A stretch of DNA of 64,000 nt, from positions 1 to 64,000 of the forward strand of contig NZ_JAATOV010000007.1 of NCBI RefSeq assembly GCF_011806425.1, given 5' to 3'. The translations under genes and the position numbers were made by a program. The notes beneath the pieces were generated by a model. The model searched no databases and was not told the origin of the DNA. It was given only the letters and a program-made list of their open reading frames with translations. Numbering within the stretch: the first letter of the stretch is position 1; every line of letters starts with the position of its first letter. The DNA is from Thalassospira lucentensis (GTDB lineage Bacteria; Pseudomonadota; Alphaproteobacteria; Rhodospirillales; Thalassospiraceae). Shown here in pieces: positions 24,994-33,359 of this stretch.

Positions 24994-25971
24994 CTATTTC
25001 GACGTTACATGTGCAAGTTCACGCGCATGGGTTGCCAACCCGTCACAGGCCGTCCCCCATGCCCGGTCCCCGTCATAAAGCGCCGATGTCAAATAGGCCC
25101 AGCTCATGCGCTGCGTAATTGCCAGACGGTCCGGGTCCTCGTCATCGGTTTCCTTGGCATCATATCCGGCAACCCCGCCAAGCCCATGTTTGCCCCCAAC
25201 AAGGGTCAGTAAATGCTCGCTGCCCGGTGCATGATAAAACGGATCGGTATGCCATGCTGCCCCGCGCGTGGTCAGATGCGGGCTGTCGTCGCTGTCGCCC
25301 ACCACCACAAGGGTCGGGATCGTCAAACGCGAAAAATCGGGATTAAGTGCGGTGTAATTTTCACGCGCATGATCGCTTAAACTGTCTCCACCGTTCCCCG
25401 GTGCGGCCAACAACACACCCGCCTTGATGCGCGGCTCGATCAAATTGACATCTTGCGCCTCCGGGTCTTTGGGATCAGTCAAACGCGCGCCAAGCAACAT
25501 GCCCACCGTCTGCCCGCCAAGTGAATGGCCAACTGCTGCCACCTTGTCATGATCCAACCGCCCGGCAAGCATCGGGCACGCCGCCTCGATCTCGGTTAAA
25601 TGATCAAGGATCGTTTTGAAATCTTCGACCCGCGACCGCCAGAAAAATGGCGCTTCGGGCGCATCCGGGTCAAAGCCAGCGACCTTTGAATTGCCATGCG
25701 TTGGCTGAATAACCACAAAGCCATGTGCGGCGTAAAAATCAACAAGCGGCCCGTACCCGTCCTTTGAGGGGATATAAAGCGACGGCCCATGCCCGTGTGA
25801 TAACAAAATAATCGGCAAATCCCGCCCCTCTGCCGGGGCGGTGATCCGCATTTCAATCGGGGTTGGCCGACCGGGGGCGTCAATCACCACAGGCGCCATC
25901 GAAAGGGTCGCAACCGGGGAATTCACGGGGATGTGCCGCGCCTTATCAATAAGTTTGTTCATCATCGGCAT
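24994..25971 (-). CDS. Alpha/beta hydrolase (chlorophyllase / PAF-acetylhydrolase-like)
   Basis: A 325-residue alpha/beta hydrolase. The oxyanion segment is ILLSHGHGPS, the nucleophile elbow VGHSLGGQT (Ser), and the acid and histidine lie in VVVGDSDDSP and GGKHGLGG. No clear signal peptide. It is divergent from a TetR gene, with three operator copies between them, so it is the likely target of that regulator. The substrate is probably an ester that also acts, directly or as a product, on the TetR protein; this is inference. Confidence 0.87.
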   Translation of the reverse strand: MPMMNKLIDKARHIPVNSPVATLSMAPVVIDAPGRPTPIEMRITAPAEGRDLPIILLSHGHGPSLYIPSKDGYGPLVDFYAAHGFVVIQPTHGNSKVAGFDPDAPEAPFFWRSRVEDFKTILDHLTEIEAACPMLAGRLDHDKVAAVGHSLGGQTVGMLLGARLTDPKDPEAQDVNLIEPRIKAGVLLAAPGNGGDSLSDHARENYTALNPDFSRLTIPTLVVVGDSDDSPHLTTRGAAWHTDPFYHAPGSEHLLTLVGGKHGLGGVAGYDAKETDDEDPDRLAITQRMSWAYLTSALYDGDRAWGTACDGLATHARELAHVTSK

Positions 25972-26018
25972 CCTTAATTTGGTTGGCGCATAAGCCTGTT
26001 TGGCCTATACAACACGAA

Positions 26019-26090
26019 ACGGAACATTGATCCGAAAACAAAGGGAACAACGTTCCGCTTAAGGAAACCAGATACGGAACAATGTTCCGT
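26019..26090. promoter_or_regulatory. Three TetR operator copies in the divergent promoter
   Basis: The 17 bp palindrome ACGGAACAATGTTCCGT (26074-26090) is perfect. Related copies are GGAACAACGTTCC (26044-26056) and CGGAACATTGATCCG (26020-26034). Centres are about 23 and 32 bp apart, covering the promoters of both the hydrolase and the TetR gene. Confidence 0.75.
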
Positions 26091-26165
26091 TTATCAAGTA
26101 CAAAGATAGCCAGCCGCTATTTTCGCACGCTGATAAATCTGACTTAATGCTTGGAAAACAATGCG

Positions 26166-26759
26166 ATGACGACCGAAACCCCCGGCACAAAAAAAGCCAC
26201 CCGTGCGGATGCATTACGCAACGAAGACGCCCTGCTTGAGGCCGCCAAGGCCGTTTTCACACGCTTAGGAGTCGACGCACCGGTACGTGAAATTGCCGCC
26301 CATGCCGGGGTTGGTGTTGGCACGCTTTATCGCCGTTTTCCCAAACGAAGCGACCTTGTCGTCGGGGTGTTCAAACGCGAAGTCGATGCCTGCGCGGCCG
26401 AGGCCCCAAAGCTTGCCAAAAATCACCCCCCGGGCGAGGCGCTTTCGCGCTGGCTCAAACGCTATTGCCAATTCATTGCCACGAAAAAGGGATTGGCCTC
26501 TGCCCTGCATTCGGGCGACCCGGCCTTTAGCGCCCTGCCCGACTATTTCCGAAGCAATTTCGAACCGGTTCTGGCCGATCTTCTTGCAACCGCGGCCAAG
26601 GCCGGGGACGTGCGCGATGACATTGCCGCCTATGACCTGCTGCGCGCCATTGGCAACCTGGCCAGCAGCGGCGGACAGGACGGCGAAGATGGCATGGACC
26701 ATACCTATCGGATGCTTGATCTGATGATTGACGGGCTGCGCTTTGGCAAACCGCGCTAA
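26166..26759 (+). CDS. TetR-family repressor of the hydrolase/TetR divergon
   Basis: A TetR protein of 197 residues from ATG 26166; a TTG in frame at 26151 is a weaker alternative. The N-terminal HTH lies around VREIAAHAGVGVGTLYRRF, followed by FPKRSDLVVGVF. The C-terminal domain is of the SbtR/TetR_C type (ATKKGLASALHSGDPAF). It faces the alpha/beta hydrolase with three GGAAC-type palindromes between, arguing for autoregulation and control of the hydrolase. Confidence 0.9.
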   Translation: MTTETPGTKKATRADALRNEDALLEAAKAVFTRLGVDAPVREIAAHAGVGVGTLYRRFPKRSDLVVGVFKREVDACAAEAPKLAKNHPPGEALSRWLKRYCQFIATKKGLASALHSGDPAFSALPDYFRSNFEPVLADLLATAAKAGDVRDDIAAYDLLRAIGNLASSGGQDGEDGMDHTYRMLDLMIDGLRFGKPR

Positions 26760-26762
26760 GCT

Positions 26763-27863
26763 CTAATCAAAATCTGGCGCAAACAGGTTCAGATCAAGGG
26801 TCGGCTTCACACCGATATCGCGGCGGTGCTTTTTCAAAAACCCGTTGGCGGCTTCGCGGCCCTTATCGCGCAGCATGGTCATAAAGCCCCACTCGGCATT
26901 CATTTTTGACGATGCATCAAGTTCGAGCATCACGTCACTGGCAATACAATGCATGCGCATTTCGGCCCATTTGCTGGCTTCGCACGCATGTTTGGGCGCA
27001 TCATTTTTCAGGATCGAAATCATCCTGAGTTCCTTGACCAAACTGCTGTTAAACGAAATCTCGTTGAGGCGGCTGGCAATTTCATGGGATGTTTTGGGTA
27101 CACCGGGCCGCTTAACCGGATTGATCTGCACAAGCACCGTATCATCTGCCCCGCATTCCCGCACCAGCGGGCCAAGGCTGGGATTGCCGCAATATCCGCC
27201 ATCCCAATACGGGATGCCATCAATCTCGATCGCCTTATAAATCGTTGGCAAACAGGCCGATGCCAACAACACATCTACCCCGATATCGGGATTGCGAAAC
27301 ACCCGCCCTTGCCCGGTTTCCACATTGGTCGCGGTCACAAACAGCTTCGCCGGGCTGTGATTAAGCGCTTTGAAATCAATGATATCGCTTAAAATCGCCG
27401 CCAGCGGATTATCGCCGACCGGATTAAGGTCATAGGGCGAAAACAGCCGCGCACTCATATTCAGCCACATATAAGACAGCGAATTTTCAAGCGACCAATT
27501 GCCAAACAAAATATCAATCGGGCTGCGTTGTAATGGGCTAAACCGTGCCGCATCTGAAACCTTCTGCCAAAAGGTTTCCAAATCCGCACGCGCCACTTCA
27601 TGGCCGCTTTGATCCGCCGTTCCCTTGGCAAGCCCCGATGTAACGACGGCGGCATTCATTGCCCCGGCCGAGGTCCCCGAAATCGCTTCAATCGCGATTT
27701 CCTCATCCTCAAGCAACCGGTCCAAAACGCCCCAGGTAAACGCGCCGTGCGATCCGCCGCCCTGAAGGGCCAGACTGATATGCTTTTGCGCTTTCTTGCC
27801 CTGGGTCGGTTTCTTCACCGCCCCAGATTTATTAGCAGCTTTCTTGACAGCCTCGCTCATCAC
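26763..27863 (-). CDS. Patatin-like phospholipase
   Basis: A 366-residue patatin-fold acyl hydrolase. The oxyanion GGGSHGAFTWG, nucleophile motif AISGTSAGAMNAA (Ser of GTSAG) and catalytic Asp in DGGYCGNP make up the Ser-Asp dyad. The N-terminal ~25 residues are lysine/alanine-rich, without a signal peptide. The gene converges on the TetR gene with only 3 bases between stops. Related bacterial proteins act in lipid droplet or PHB turnover, or as phospholipases; the substrate is not predictable. Confidence 0.9.
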   Translation of the reverse strand: MMSEAVKKAANKSGAVKKPTQGKKAQKHISLALQGGGSHGAFTWGVLDRLLEDEEIAIEAISGTSAGAMNAAVVTSGLAKGTADQSGHEVARADLETFWQKVSDAARFSPLQRSPIDILFGNWSLENSLSYMWLNMSARLFSPYDLNPVGDNPLAAILSDIIDFKALNHSPAKLFVTATNVETGQGRVFRNPDIGVDVLLASACLPTIYKAIEIDGIPYWDGGYCGNPSLGPLVRECGADDTVLVQINPVKRPGVPKTSHEIASRLNEISFNSSLVKELRMISILKNDAPKHACEASKWAEMRMHCIASDVMLELDASSKMNAEWGFMTMLRDKGREAANGFLKKHRRDIGVKPTLDLNLFAPDFD

Positions 27864-28061
27864 AGCTCCTCAATCGCACATCACCACACGGCACATACAA
27901 CCCAACACGCCGCCCTGATGATATGTCGCACAATTTTGGATTTACCAGCCACACGGGATATTAAAGCGAAAAGAAGCCGCAAAGACCACAAAGTTCCAGC
28001 GCGGGGCCAAATGGACCAAACACCTGCCCTTAAAAATCAGTGCTGATCACAAGCCGGATCA

Positions 28062-28466
28062 TCAACGCGGATCATAAGACACTTCTAACCGCGTCCCACC
28101 GGGCTCCAACACCATGAAATGCTCTTTCGGGCCTTTGCCGGAAAACTCTGGCGCGAATTCAACTTCCACACCCGGCCATGCCTGAACCACCTTAAACAGG
28201 GATTTCAAATCATCGGACGACGCCACCTTTAACGCCATGTGATGCAGCCCAACATTCTTGTGCCGATCAAAGCGATTAAAGTCCTCGGCCTTGCGCTCCC
28301 ACAACGTCACCTTGGCCTGCCCGTCGGTCATATAGGCGCTGGGATAATCGGGGTTTCCGCCAAACTGCTCCCACCCCAAAGCGCCCTCAAAAAACGCCTT
28401 GCTCGCCGCCAAATCACAGACCGTCAACCCAATATGATCAATCCCCTGTGTCACATAAGACGCCAT
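28062..28466 (-). CDS. VOC (glyoxalase/bleomycin-resistance) family protein
   Basis: A single-domain 134-residue vicinal-oxygen-chelate protein. GIDHIGLTVCDLAASKAFFEGALGW carries the first metal-ligand His; GLHHMALKV and the C-terminal EPGGTRLEV glutamate supply further ligands. It could be a glyoxalase-like lyase or dioxygenase. The neighbours give no clue. The 296-base gap behind its start, up to 28762, holds the promoter of the next operon. Confidence 0.85.
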   Translation of the reverse strand: MASYVTQGIDHIGLTVCDLAASKAFFEGALGWEQFGGNPDYPSAYMTDGQAKVTLWERKAEDFNRFDRHKNVGLHHMALKVASSDDLKSLFKVVQAWPGVEVEFAPEFSGKGPKEHFMVLEPGGTRLEVSYDPR

Positions 28467-28707
28467 GTTTTCATTCCTCCCTGATCACAAAACTTCCCTG
28501 AACCCTTTCGTCATTAAAAACCACAAGAATGCTATTTTCCACACACTGGGTTCTAGGCTTCGCAACGCGAATAAATGCCCCGCGAAATGACACACGGGCA
28601 CTGCCGGTATCGGGTAAAAAAAGCACAACCCAAAACGCACCACAACAACCAAATGTTTAAACCATAACTTGCTAGCCCTTTGAACAGGAAGACATATTGC
28701 CGAGTTG

Positions 28708-28713
28708 TATAAT
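28708..28713 (+). promoter_or_regulatory. Candidate -10 box for the envelope operon
   Basis: A perfect TATAAT stands 50 bases ahead of ATG 28763 in an AT-rich stretch. No good -35 box is found at the normal distance (nearest TTGAAC is 22 bp upstream). The rest of 28467-28762 shows nothing else. Confidence 0.35.
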
Positions 28714-28762
28714 AGTCTAACCCGATCTTATTGATTAAAGCAGCAACTGGGGGACACAGTTC

Positions 28763-29632
28763 ATGAGCAAAGCCATTTTACGGGGCACGACCGCCCTTGC
28801 GATGATGTCGGTATTGGCACTTGGCGGGTGCGATAAAACAACCGGCCAAACAATTGGGTCAATCGTTGGCGTTGTCGGCGGCACGGTTCTTGGCGCGCAG
28901 TTTGGCAAAGGAACCGGTCAGCTTGTCGCAACCGCCATCGGTGCAACAGCAGGCTATCTCATTGGTGACTGGGTGGGTGAAATGCTTGACCCCAAAGACA
29001 CCGAAGCCGTTCAGCAAACCACCATCAAAACACTTGATGCCGGCAGTGACGGCCAAGCGGTCACCTGGAACAATCCCGACACCGGCGCACGCGCCGAAAT
29101 CACACCAACAAACACCCGCCAGGTCACCGCACAAGTCGAAGTCAAACGCCCGAAAGTCGTCGCAAGCCCGGTTGGCATGACAATCATCGGGGATGAACGG
29201 GTCATCCTCAAAGGGGCCAATGTACGTGCAGCACCAACGACCGACGCCAGCATTTTGCGTGGCCTGCGTTCGCAAACGCCTGTGAATGTGATCGGCAGCG
29301 TTAAAAATGGAAATTGGTATCTTATCGGACAAGACGGCAAAGCCATCGGCTATGTTTACCACACCCTCGTCGGGCAAACCGCTAGCGCGCCAGCTGTGCA
29401 AACAGCGACGGCCGACGCGCCAAATGATCCGGATGCGCAAAAAGTTGCCGAAGAAGAAATCGTCGCCAGCGACGATAACGTCATTGATCTTGATGCCGAA
29501 TTTGAAACTGAAACGCTGATGGTACAAACCACCTGCCGCGATCTCTCCATGAAGGTCAGCGACGGCAGCGAAACGGAACAGCAAAATTACTCGGCATGTA
29601 AATCACCTGATGGCGTCTGGGAGCTCGGCTAA
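28763..29632 (+). CDS. Lipoprotein with glycine-zipper and SH3 domains
   Basis: A 289-residue lipoprotein with lipobox LGGC (Cys23). Residues ~30-75 are a glycine-zipper pair (GSIVGVVGGTVLGAQFG, GATAGYLIGDWVGEM) like the 17 kDa surface-antigen family. Residues ~145-205 form a bacterial SH3 domain (LKGANVRAAPTTDASILRGL ... YVYHTLVG). The tail is acidic, with two cysteines near the C-terminus. GGGGGA precedes the start. It is the first of three overlapping or adjacent genes (28763-32417), and its stop overlaps the next ATG. Confidence 0.85.
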   Translation: MSKAILRGTTALAMMSVLALGGCDKTTGQTIGSIVGVVGGTVLGAQFGKGTGQLVATAIGATAGYLIGDWVGEMLDPKDTEAVQQTTIKTLDAGSDGQAVTWNNPDTGARAEITPTNTRQVTAQVEVKRPKVVASPVGMTIIGDERVILKGANVRAAPTTDASILRGLRSQTPVNVIGSVKNGNWYLIGQDGKAIGYVYHTLVGQTASAPAVQTATADAPNDPDAQKVAEEEIVASDDNVIDLDAEFETETLMVQTTCRDLSMKVSDGSETEQQNYSACKSPDGVWELG

Positions 29633-31374
29633 TGCTCAAACGCCCTTCCCTTTCTGCGGTATCTCTGCTGTTTGCGGCCACGATGCTCACATCACCTTTT
29701 GGTTTGCACGCGGCAGAAAGCAAGCAAATTGCACGGTCTTCCAACCTCGGCATCGAACTGTTTGGTGTCGGCGGAGACGATTGGTGCAAAGCTGACAGCC
29801 AATTAACGCTGACGCGCACAAATGACAGCCCACTGGTTGGCACCGAAGAAAAGCTGTTTCCCAAGATCGCCAAAATTTTCAACACCGAGTGCCCACAAAT
29901 GGAAACGGCGCAGGTTGTTGTGAATGATGCATCCGGCGCAACCACACGCGATTTCCGTATCAGCAAGAAAGCTGGCTGGAATATCGTCGAAGATGCCCCG
30001 GCAAAAACCGCGCAAGCAGAAACACCATCAAACACATCGCAGGAGCCACCGGCGCAACCCGCCCCCACCCAAACACAAGAAGCTCCCCAACCACCCAAAA
30101 AGCAAGAGCCAACGCTTGCTCAAAAGCAAGCTGAGCCTGAGCAAAAAACGGCGCCTGCGCCTGCGCCTGCGCCTGCGCCTGCTGTCGCCAGAGAAAAATA
30201 TGTTTCTTTGTCAAAGGACAACCTTTTTTGGTTGGCCGCACATGAAGCCCCTGAATTGCTTGAAGACAATCGGGTCATTGATCAGCTGGCAACACTCAAA
30301 AGCTGTGACCGTTTCCTGTCTGTTCGCAGCAATGAATTCGCTCTCAGAGATTGGCGTCAAGAGGTCAAGCCAACTGTCGTCAAAAATGCAAACGCCGCAT
30401 CAGACCTCTTTGAGTTTTCGTTCAATTTCCGCGTCAAACGTAACTACGATTTTGAGACTTCAATGCTCGACATCGGAAGCTTCACACCGAAAACACAGGA
30501 ATACCGTGCGAAGTGCGGTTATCACGATACGTTTCGTGATAATACGTTCGGCGGCCGGGTCGATGTCAGCTTCGAAGGCTTGCCTGATAGCTTCAATCGC
30601 AAAATTTATCTGCCCGATGAGCTTGGTCGTGCTGCTGTCGACCGACTTGAAGCCACCGACAACAAAGTTCGCATCACATATCGTGCGCGCTTAAAAGGTA
30701 TTGGCGTCAGCAACGATTGGGGAAAACGTTATGAACTCAAAGCTGAGTTCATTGATGTCAAAATCCATACCGGCAAACAGTTCGATTATCTGCTTGTCCA
30801 TCATGATGCAGACAAGTTTTCCGCCGCCCGCGAACAGCATAAAATCGCACGCGAAGCAGCCGCCGAAGAACAACGCAAGATCGAACAAGAACGTCTTGCC
30901 GCACAAAGCGCACGCGAAGAAAAACTGCGTCGCCTCCAGATCGAGCAGGAAAACGCACGCGCCCAAGAACTTTATGAAAGCCTTGCTGGCGATAATGCTG
31001 TTCCGGCAAAACTCGCCGCCCTTTATCACGACGGAAATCCGGCATTTAATAACCCGTACGATGTCGCGGCCAAGGCAATTTCAGTCGGCCAAAAGTTTCC
31101 CGTCCGTGCCTTTGTCCGCGCCGGAAGCCGTGACAGCATCGGCTATCGCGCTGAATGGCCGTCTCGGCTGTATCTGACCGGGGCCGACCTTGAAGAAGGC
31201 GAATGGTACTTTGTTTCTGGCATGGGGGATGGTCAGAAAATCGATAACACCCTCCTCAGCATCATCACAGTCGACGAAGCGACAAAATGTGATGACCGCC
31301 TCTGCATGAGCGAAGATGACGTGATCGACTATGTTCGGTCACAATATCCGCAATGGACCGGGAAAGAGGAGTAA
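29632..31374 (+). CDS. Exported protein with Pro/Ala linker and coiled coil, unknown function (possibly DUF4852-like)
   Basis: A 580-residue exported protein: signal peptide ending near GLHAAES, then a ~100-residue domain with two cysteines. A Pro/Gln/Ala-rich linker (residues ~125-185) includes (PA)5 from a perfect hexanucleotide repeat. The main globular domain is ~190-395. A charged coiled coil follows (~400-445, REAAAEEQRKIEQERLAAQ), then a C-terminal domain with cysteines (EATKCDDRLCMSEDD). The central part may belong to DUF4852; I am not certain. ATG 29632 overlaps the upstream stop. Confidence 0.75.
   Translation: MLKRPSLSAVSLLFAATMLTSPFGLHAAESKQIARSSNLGIELFGVGGDDWCKADSQLTLTRTNDSPLVGTEEKLFPKIAKIFNTECPQMETAQVVVNDASGATTRDFRISKKAGWNIVEDAPAKTAQAETPSNTSQEPPAQPAPTQTQEAPQPPKKQEPTLAQKQAEPEQKTAPAPAPAPAPAVAREKYVSLSKDNLFWLAAHEAPELLEDNRVIDQLATLKSCDRFLSVRSNEFALRDWRQEVKPTVVKNANAASDLFEFSFNFRVKRNYDFETSMLDIGSFTPKTQEYRAKCGYHDTFRDNTFGGRVDVSFEGLPDSFNRKIYLPDELGRAAVDRLEATDNKVRITYRARLKGIGVSNDWGKRYELKAEFIDVKIHTGKQFDYLLVHHDADKFSAAREQHKIAREAAAEEQRKIEQERLAAQSAREEKLRRLQIEQENARAQELYESLAGDNAVPAKLAALYHDGNPAFNNPYDVAAKAISVGQKFPVRAFVRAGSRDSIGYRAEWPSRLYLTGADLEEGEWYFVSGMGDGQKIDNTLLSIITVDEATKCDDRLCMSEDDVIDYVRSQYPQWTGKEE
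30151..30180 (+). repeat. Coding hexanucleotide repeat (GCGCCT)5
   Basis: Five perfect GCGCCT copies encode alternating Ala-Pro in the linker of the 580-residue exported protein. Such repeats can expand or contract in frame and change linker length. Confidence 0.8.
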
Positions 31375-31379
31375 GCCCT

Positions 31380-32417
31380 ATGAAACAAGAAAACAGCCAT
31401 ACGGCCGCACCCGCCCCGAAAAAGACCACCAAGATTGCACTTATCGCCGGTGGCGTGGGGGCTGTGGTTCTCATTGCCGGGTATTTCGTTGTTCAAAGCC
31501 AAGTTACCGATAGCGCAAGAACGGACATCGACAATTTCCTGCGCAACAACAACATGGATCGTTACGTTCAGTACCGCGATATCGACGCCTCTTTATTCGG
31601 GCAAAGCGTAACCCTCCACAATGTCCGGCTTGATTTCGGCGAAACACAAGGCACCATCGAAGCAATCAACGTCTCCAATTACGATGTTGATGAACGCAGT
31701 GGCCACCTCAACAGCATTGATATCTTGCTTGAAGGCACCGACTTCCCAATCAACCCAGGTCGGGCAAGCTTCTTCCAACGCCGAAGTGCCCCGCCCCCCT
31801 ATCTCATTGGGGTCGACGCTGTGCGCGGCGATTTTGGGATGGAATATGAATATGACAACGTAAGCGGCACTCTTGATGCCGACGTCAATTTCAGCCTTCC
31901 TGATCTGATGGAAGGCGAGTTCAATATCGGCATCGGCAACCTCCACCTGCCGCCGATTGATCGATTGGCATCGCGTAAATTCGCAAAAATGAGCTCGGTA
32001 CTACGAGACGCAAGTACCGCAGACCTCAAAGCGATCTCCCTAAGCCTGACAGACCTTGGGCTTGAGAATAAGGTCGCTGAATATTTTAGTGTTAAAGAAG
32101 GCATGGCACTTGATGCCGAGGCCTATCGCGATCACATCGTCGAGGTTCTTGAAAAGAATATCGAAAAAACGCCCCCTGGGACGCCCTTTGAAGAACACCT
32201 CGCCGACATTGCAAAATCGGCCACAGGATCGTCGGGCGGAACGCTGTCTGTTTCGTATGAACCGGAATATCCGACAACATTCGAAGATATGGGGGCGGCT
32301 GCATTTGGTTTGATGTTCGGGGGCTTAGGCGCCCTCGGAAACGGCTTCTACCAAAACAGCGAAATCCTAAATGACCTGTATGATCGCGATGTTCTCAAAA
32401 TAGAATTTGATAGCTGA
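31380..32417 (+). CDS. Membrane-anchored periplasmic protein, unknown function
   Basis: A 345-residue protein from ATG 31380, which follows GAGGAG; an in-frame ATG at 31353 would overlap the previous gene. A short cytoplasmic tail is followed by one transmembrane helix (~residues 20-40, IALIAGGVGAVVLIAGYFVV), then a ~300-residue periplasmic part. YRDIDASLFGQSVTLHNVRLDF resembles the lipid-transfer-like start of DUF945/AsmA-type proteins, but this is only a visual impression. It is the last gene of the operon 28763-32417, ended by a strong terminator. Confidence 0.75.
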   Translation: MKQENSHTAAPAPKKTTKIALIAGGVGAVVLIAGYFVVQSQVTDSARTDIDNFLRNNNMDRYVQYRDIDASLFGQSVTLHNVRLDFGETQGTIEAINVSNYDVDERSGHLNSIDILLEGTDFPINPGRASFFQRRSAPPPYLIGVDAVRGDFGMEYEYDNVSGTLDADVNFSLPDLMEGEFNIGIGNLHLPPIDRLASRKFAKMSSVLRDASTADLKAISLSLTDLGLENKVAEYFSVKEGMALDAEAYRDHIVEVLEKNIEKTPPGTPFEEHLADIAKSATGSSGGTLSVSYEPEYPTTFEDMGAAAFGLMFGGLGALGNGFYQNSEILNDLYDRDVLKIEFDS

Positions 32418-32425
32418 TCAAGGCA

Positions 32426-32459
32426 AAAAACGCCCCGCATTCCGCTGCGGGGCGTTTTT
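32426..32459 (+). terminator. Rho-independent terminator of the envelope operon
   Basis: AAAAACGCCCCGCA (32426-32439) pairs perfectly with TGCGGGGCGTTTTT (32446-32459) across a 6-base loop. Confidence 0.92.
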
Positions 32460-32605
32460 CATTGGGGCCAAGGGCACAAGTGAAATTAAAAAACGACGCG
32501 CCTCGCGTGGCGAGGCCTAAGTTGTCAAAGCCCAGAGTAGCCGAACCCAGAGCGCAAAGCCCCGGTCCAACAATATCGCTCATCGTCCCCCACATTCCCT
32601 ACCGT

Positions 32606-32688
32606 CACCCCCGCGAAGGCGGGGGCCCATCGTGCCTCACGCACCATCTCGGATGCCCGCCTGCGCGGGCATGACGCAAGGGTCCTAA
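32606..32688. repeat. Inverted pair of REP-like palindromic units
   Basis: GTCACCCCCGCGAAGGCGGG near 32604-32625 and, about 50 bases on, ATGCCCGCCTGCGCGGGCAT (32652-32671, itself palindromic) point toward each other, a BIME-like layout. The left unit is of the CCCGCGAAGGCGGG type common between alphaproteobacterial genes. A small stem GCCTCGC/GCGAGGC lies just before (32500-32516). The stretch 32418-32719 has no gene. Confidence 0.6.
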
Positions 32689-32719
32689 AACCGGGACGCA
32701 CTTCTTTTCTAGGAGTCAT

Positions 32720-33001
32720 TTACGTCGTTTTAAACGGATGACGTCTGGGATTCCGGTCAGTCAAATCCATCAACTCATCAAACGAGAGTTTACCGATCCT
32801 AACATTCTCAAATTCCTCACTGGACAATTCATACTGATCAACTCCACCGCCATGCCGTGCAGCTAAAAATTCAAAAATGTACTTTTTTCCCAGTTTTAGA
32901 ACCCGCCATCCATTTCCAGAAATCAAATCGTCAGAAATGATAATATCCTGCTTTTTAGGAACATACGTCTTGCCAAACTGGAGCTTAAAATCGTTGGCCA
33001 T
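32720..33001 (-). CDS. Small immunity-like protein, 93 aa
   Basis: A small soluble protein with RBS GAGGATC before ATG 33001. Its C-terminal half (GGGVDQYELSSEEFENVRIGK ... FDELMDLTDRNPRRHP) is clearly related to the protein at 42237-42524 (GGGSIVYAISDGEFERIKSGE ... FEDMIALTDRNKKRQP). That paralogue sits among toxin tips, so an immunity role is likely. It follows the 79-residue gene at 33038-33277 on the same strand. AT-richer than the flanking core genes. Confidence 0.65.
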   Translation of the reverse strand: MANDFKLQFGKTYVPKKQDIIISDDLISGNGWRVLKLGKKYIFEFLAARHGGGVDQYELSSEEFENVRIGKLSFDELMDLTDRNPRRHPFKTT

Positions 33002-33017
33002 TTTTGATCCTCAAAAG

Positions 33018-33038
33018 AAAGGGGACATTCCCCTTTTT
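33018..33038 (+). terminator. Hairpin between the two small immunity-like genes
   Basis: AAAGGGGA (33018-33025) pairs with TCCCCTTT (33029-33036) across a 3-base loop, with T residues following on the plus strand. On the minus strand it lies between the two coding genes and might attenuate the second. Confidence 0.5.
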
Positions 33039-33277
33039 CACTCTATGAAAAGAAATGAACCACTAAAATACCCAGGATCAGGATAAACCAATCTCCACTT
33101 GGACTGGCAATTCGTACAAGAGAACCATCTTTCAGATATCATTTTGCCTGCAGATTTCTTTTCAACGGAAACCTCTATGGCTCGCCCGGTTTCTATCTGA
33201 TTTTCCATCCATGCGACAAAACTTTCAAACTCATTCAAGGAGCGAAAAGTGTCTATGTTCTCCCAATGACAGTTCAT
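33038..33277 (-). CDS. Small immunity-like protein with a CxxC motif, 79 aa
   Basis: A small protein with an acidic N-terminal helix and the C-terminal pattern WFSCTNCQSKWRLVYPDPGY. CxxC followed by a W...PD segment is seen in several polymorphic-toxin immunity families. It starts 3 bases after the stop of a 16-residue remnant that looks like the end of a toxin (33281-33331). The exact family is not identified. Confidence 0.6.
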   Translation of the reverse strand: MNCHWENIDTFRSLNEFESFVAWMENQIETGRAIEVSVEKKSAGKMISERWFSCTNCQSKWRLVYPDPGYFSGSFLFIE

Positions 33278-33280
33278 TGG

Positions 33281-33331
33281 CTAACTTTCCAATTCGTAAA
33301 CAAAAGGGTCGTAAAATGGGACGGCATTATC
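33281..33331 (-). pseudogene. Remnant of a toxin C-terminus (16 codons)
   Basis: Between two stop codons the minus strand reads DNAVPFYDPFVYELES then TAG, with the immunity-like ATG 3 bases later. The spacing mirrors the toxin-tip/immunity junctions at 41548/41538 and 42538/42524. Very short, so the call rests on context. Confidence 0.3.
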
Positions 33332-33359
33332 TCACCGCCCTACTCTCAACCCCCCACCC

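Noticed and set aside
32462..32674. 70-codon frame across the REP-like region
   Set aside because: It translates palindromic repeat DNA and lacks a ribosome-binding site.
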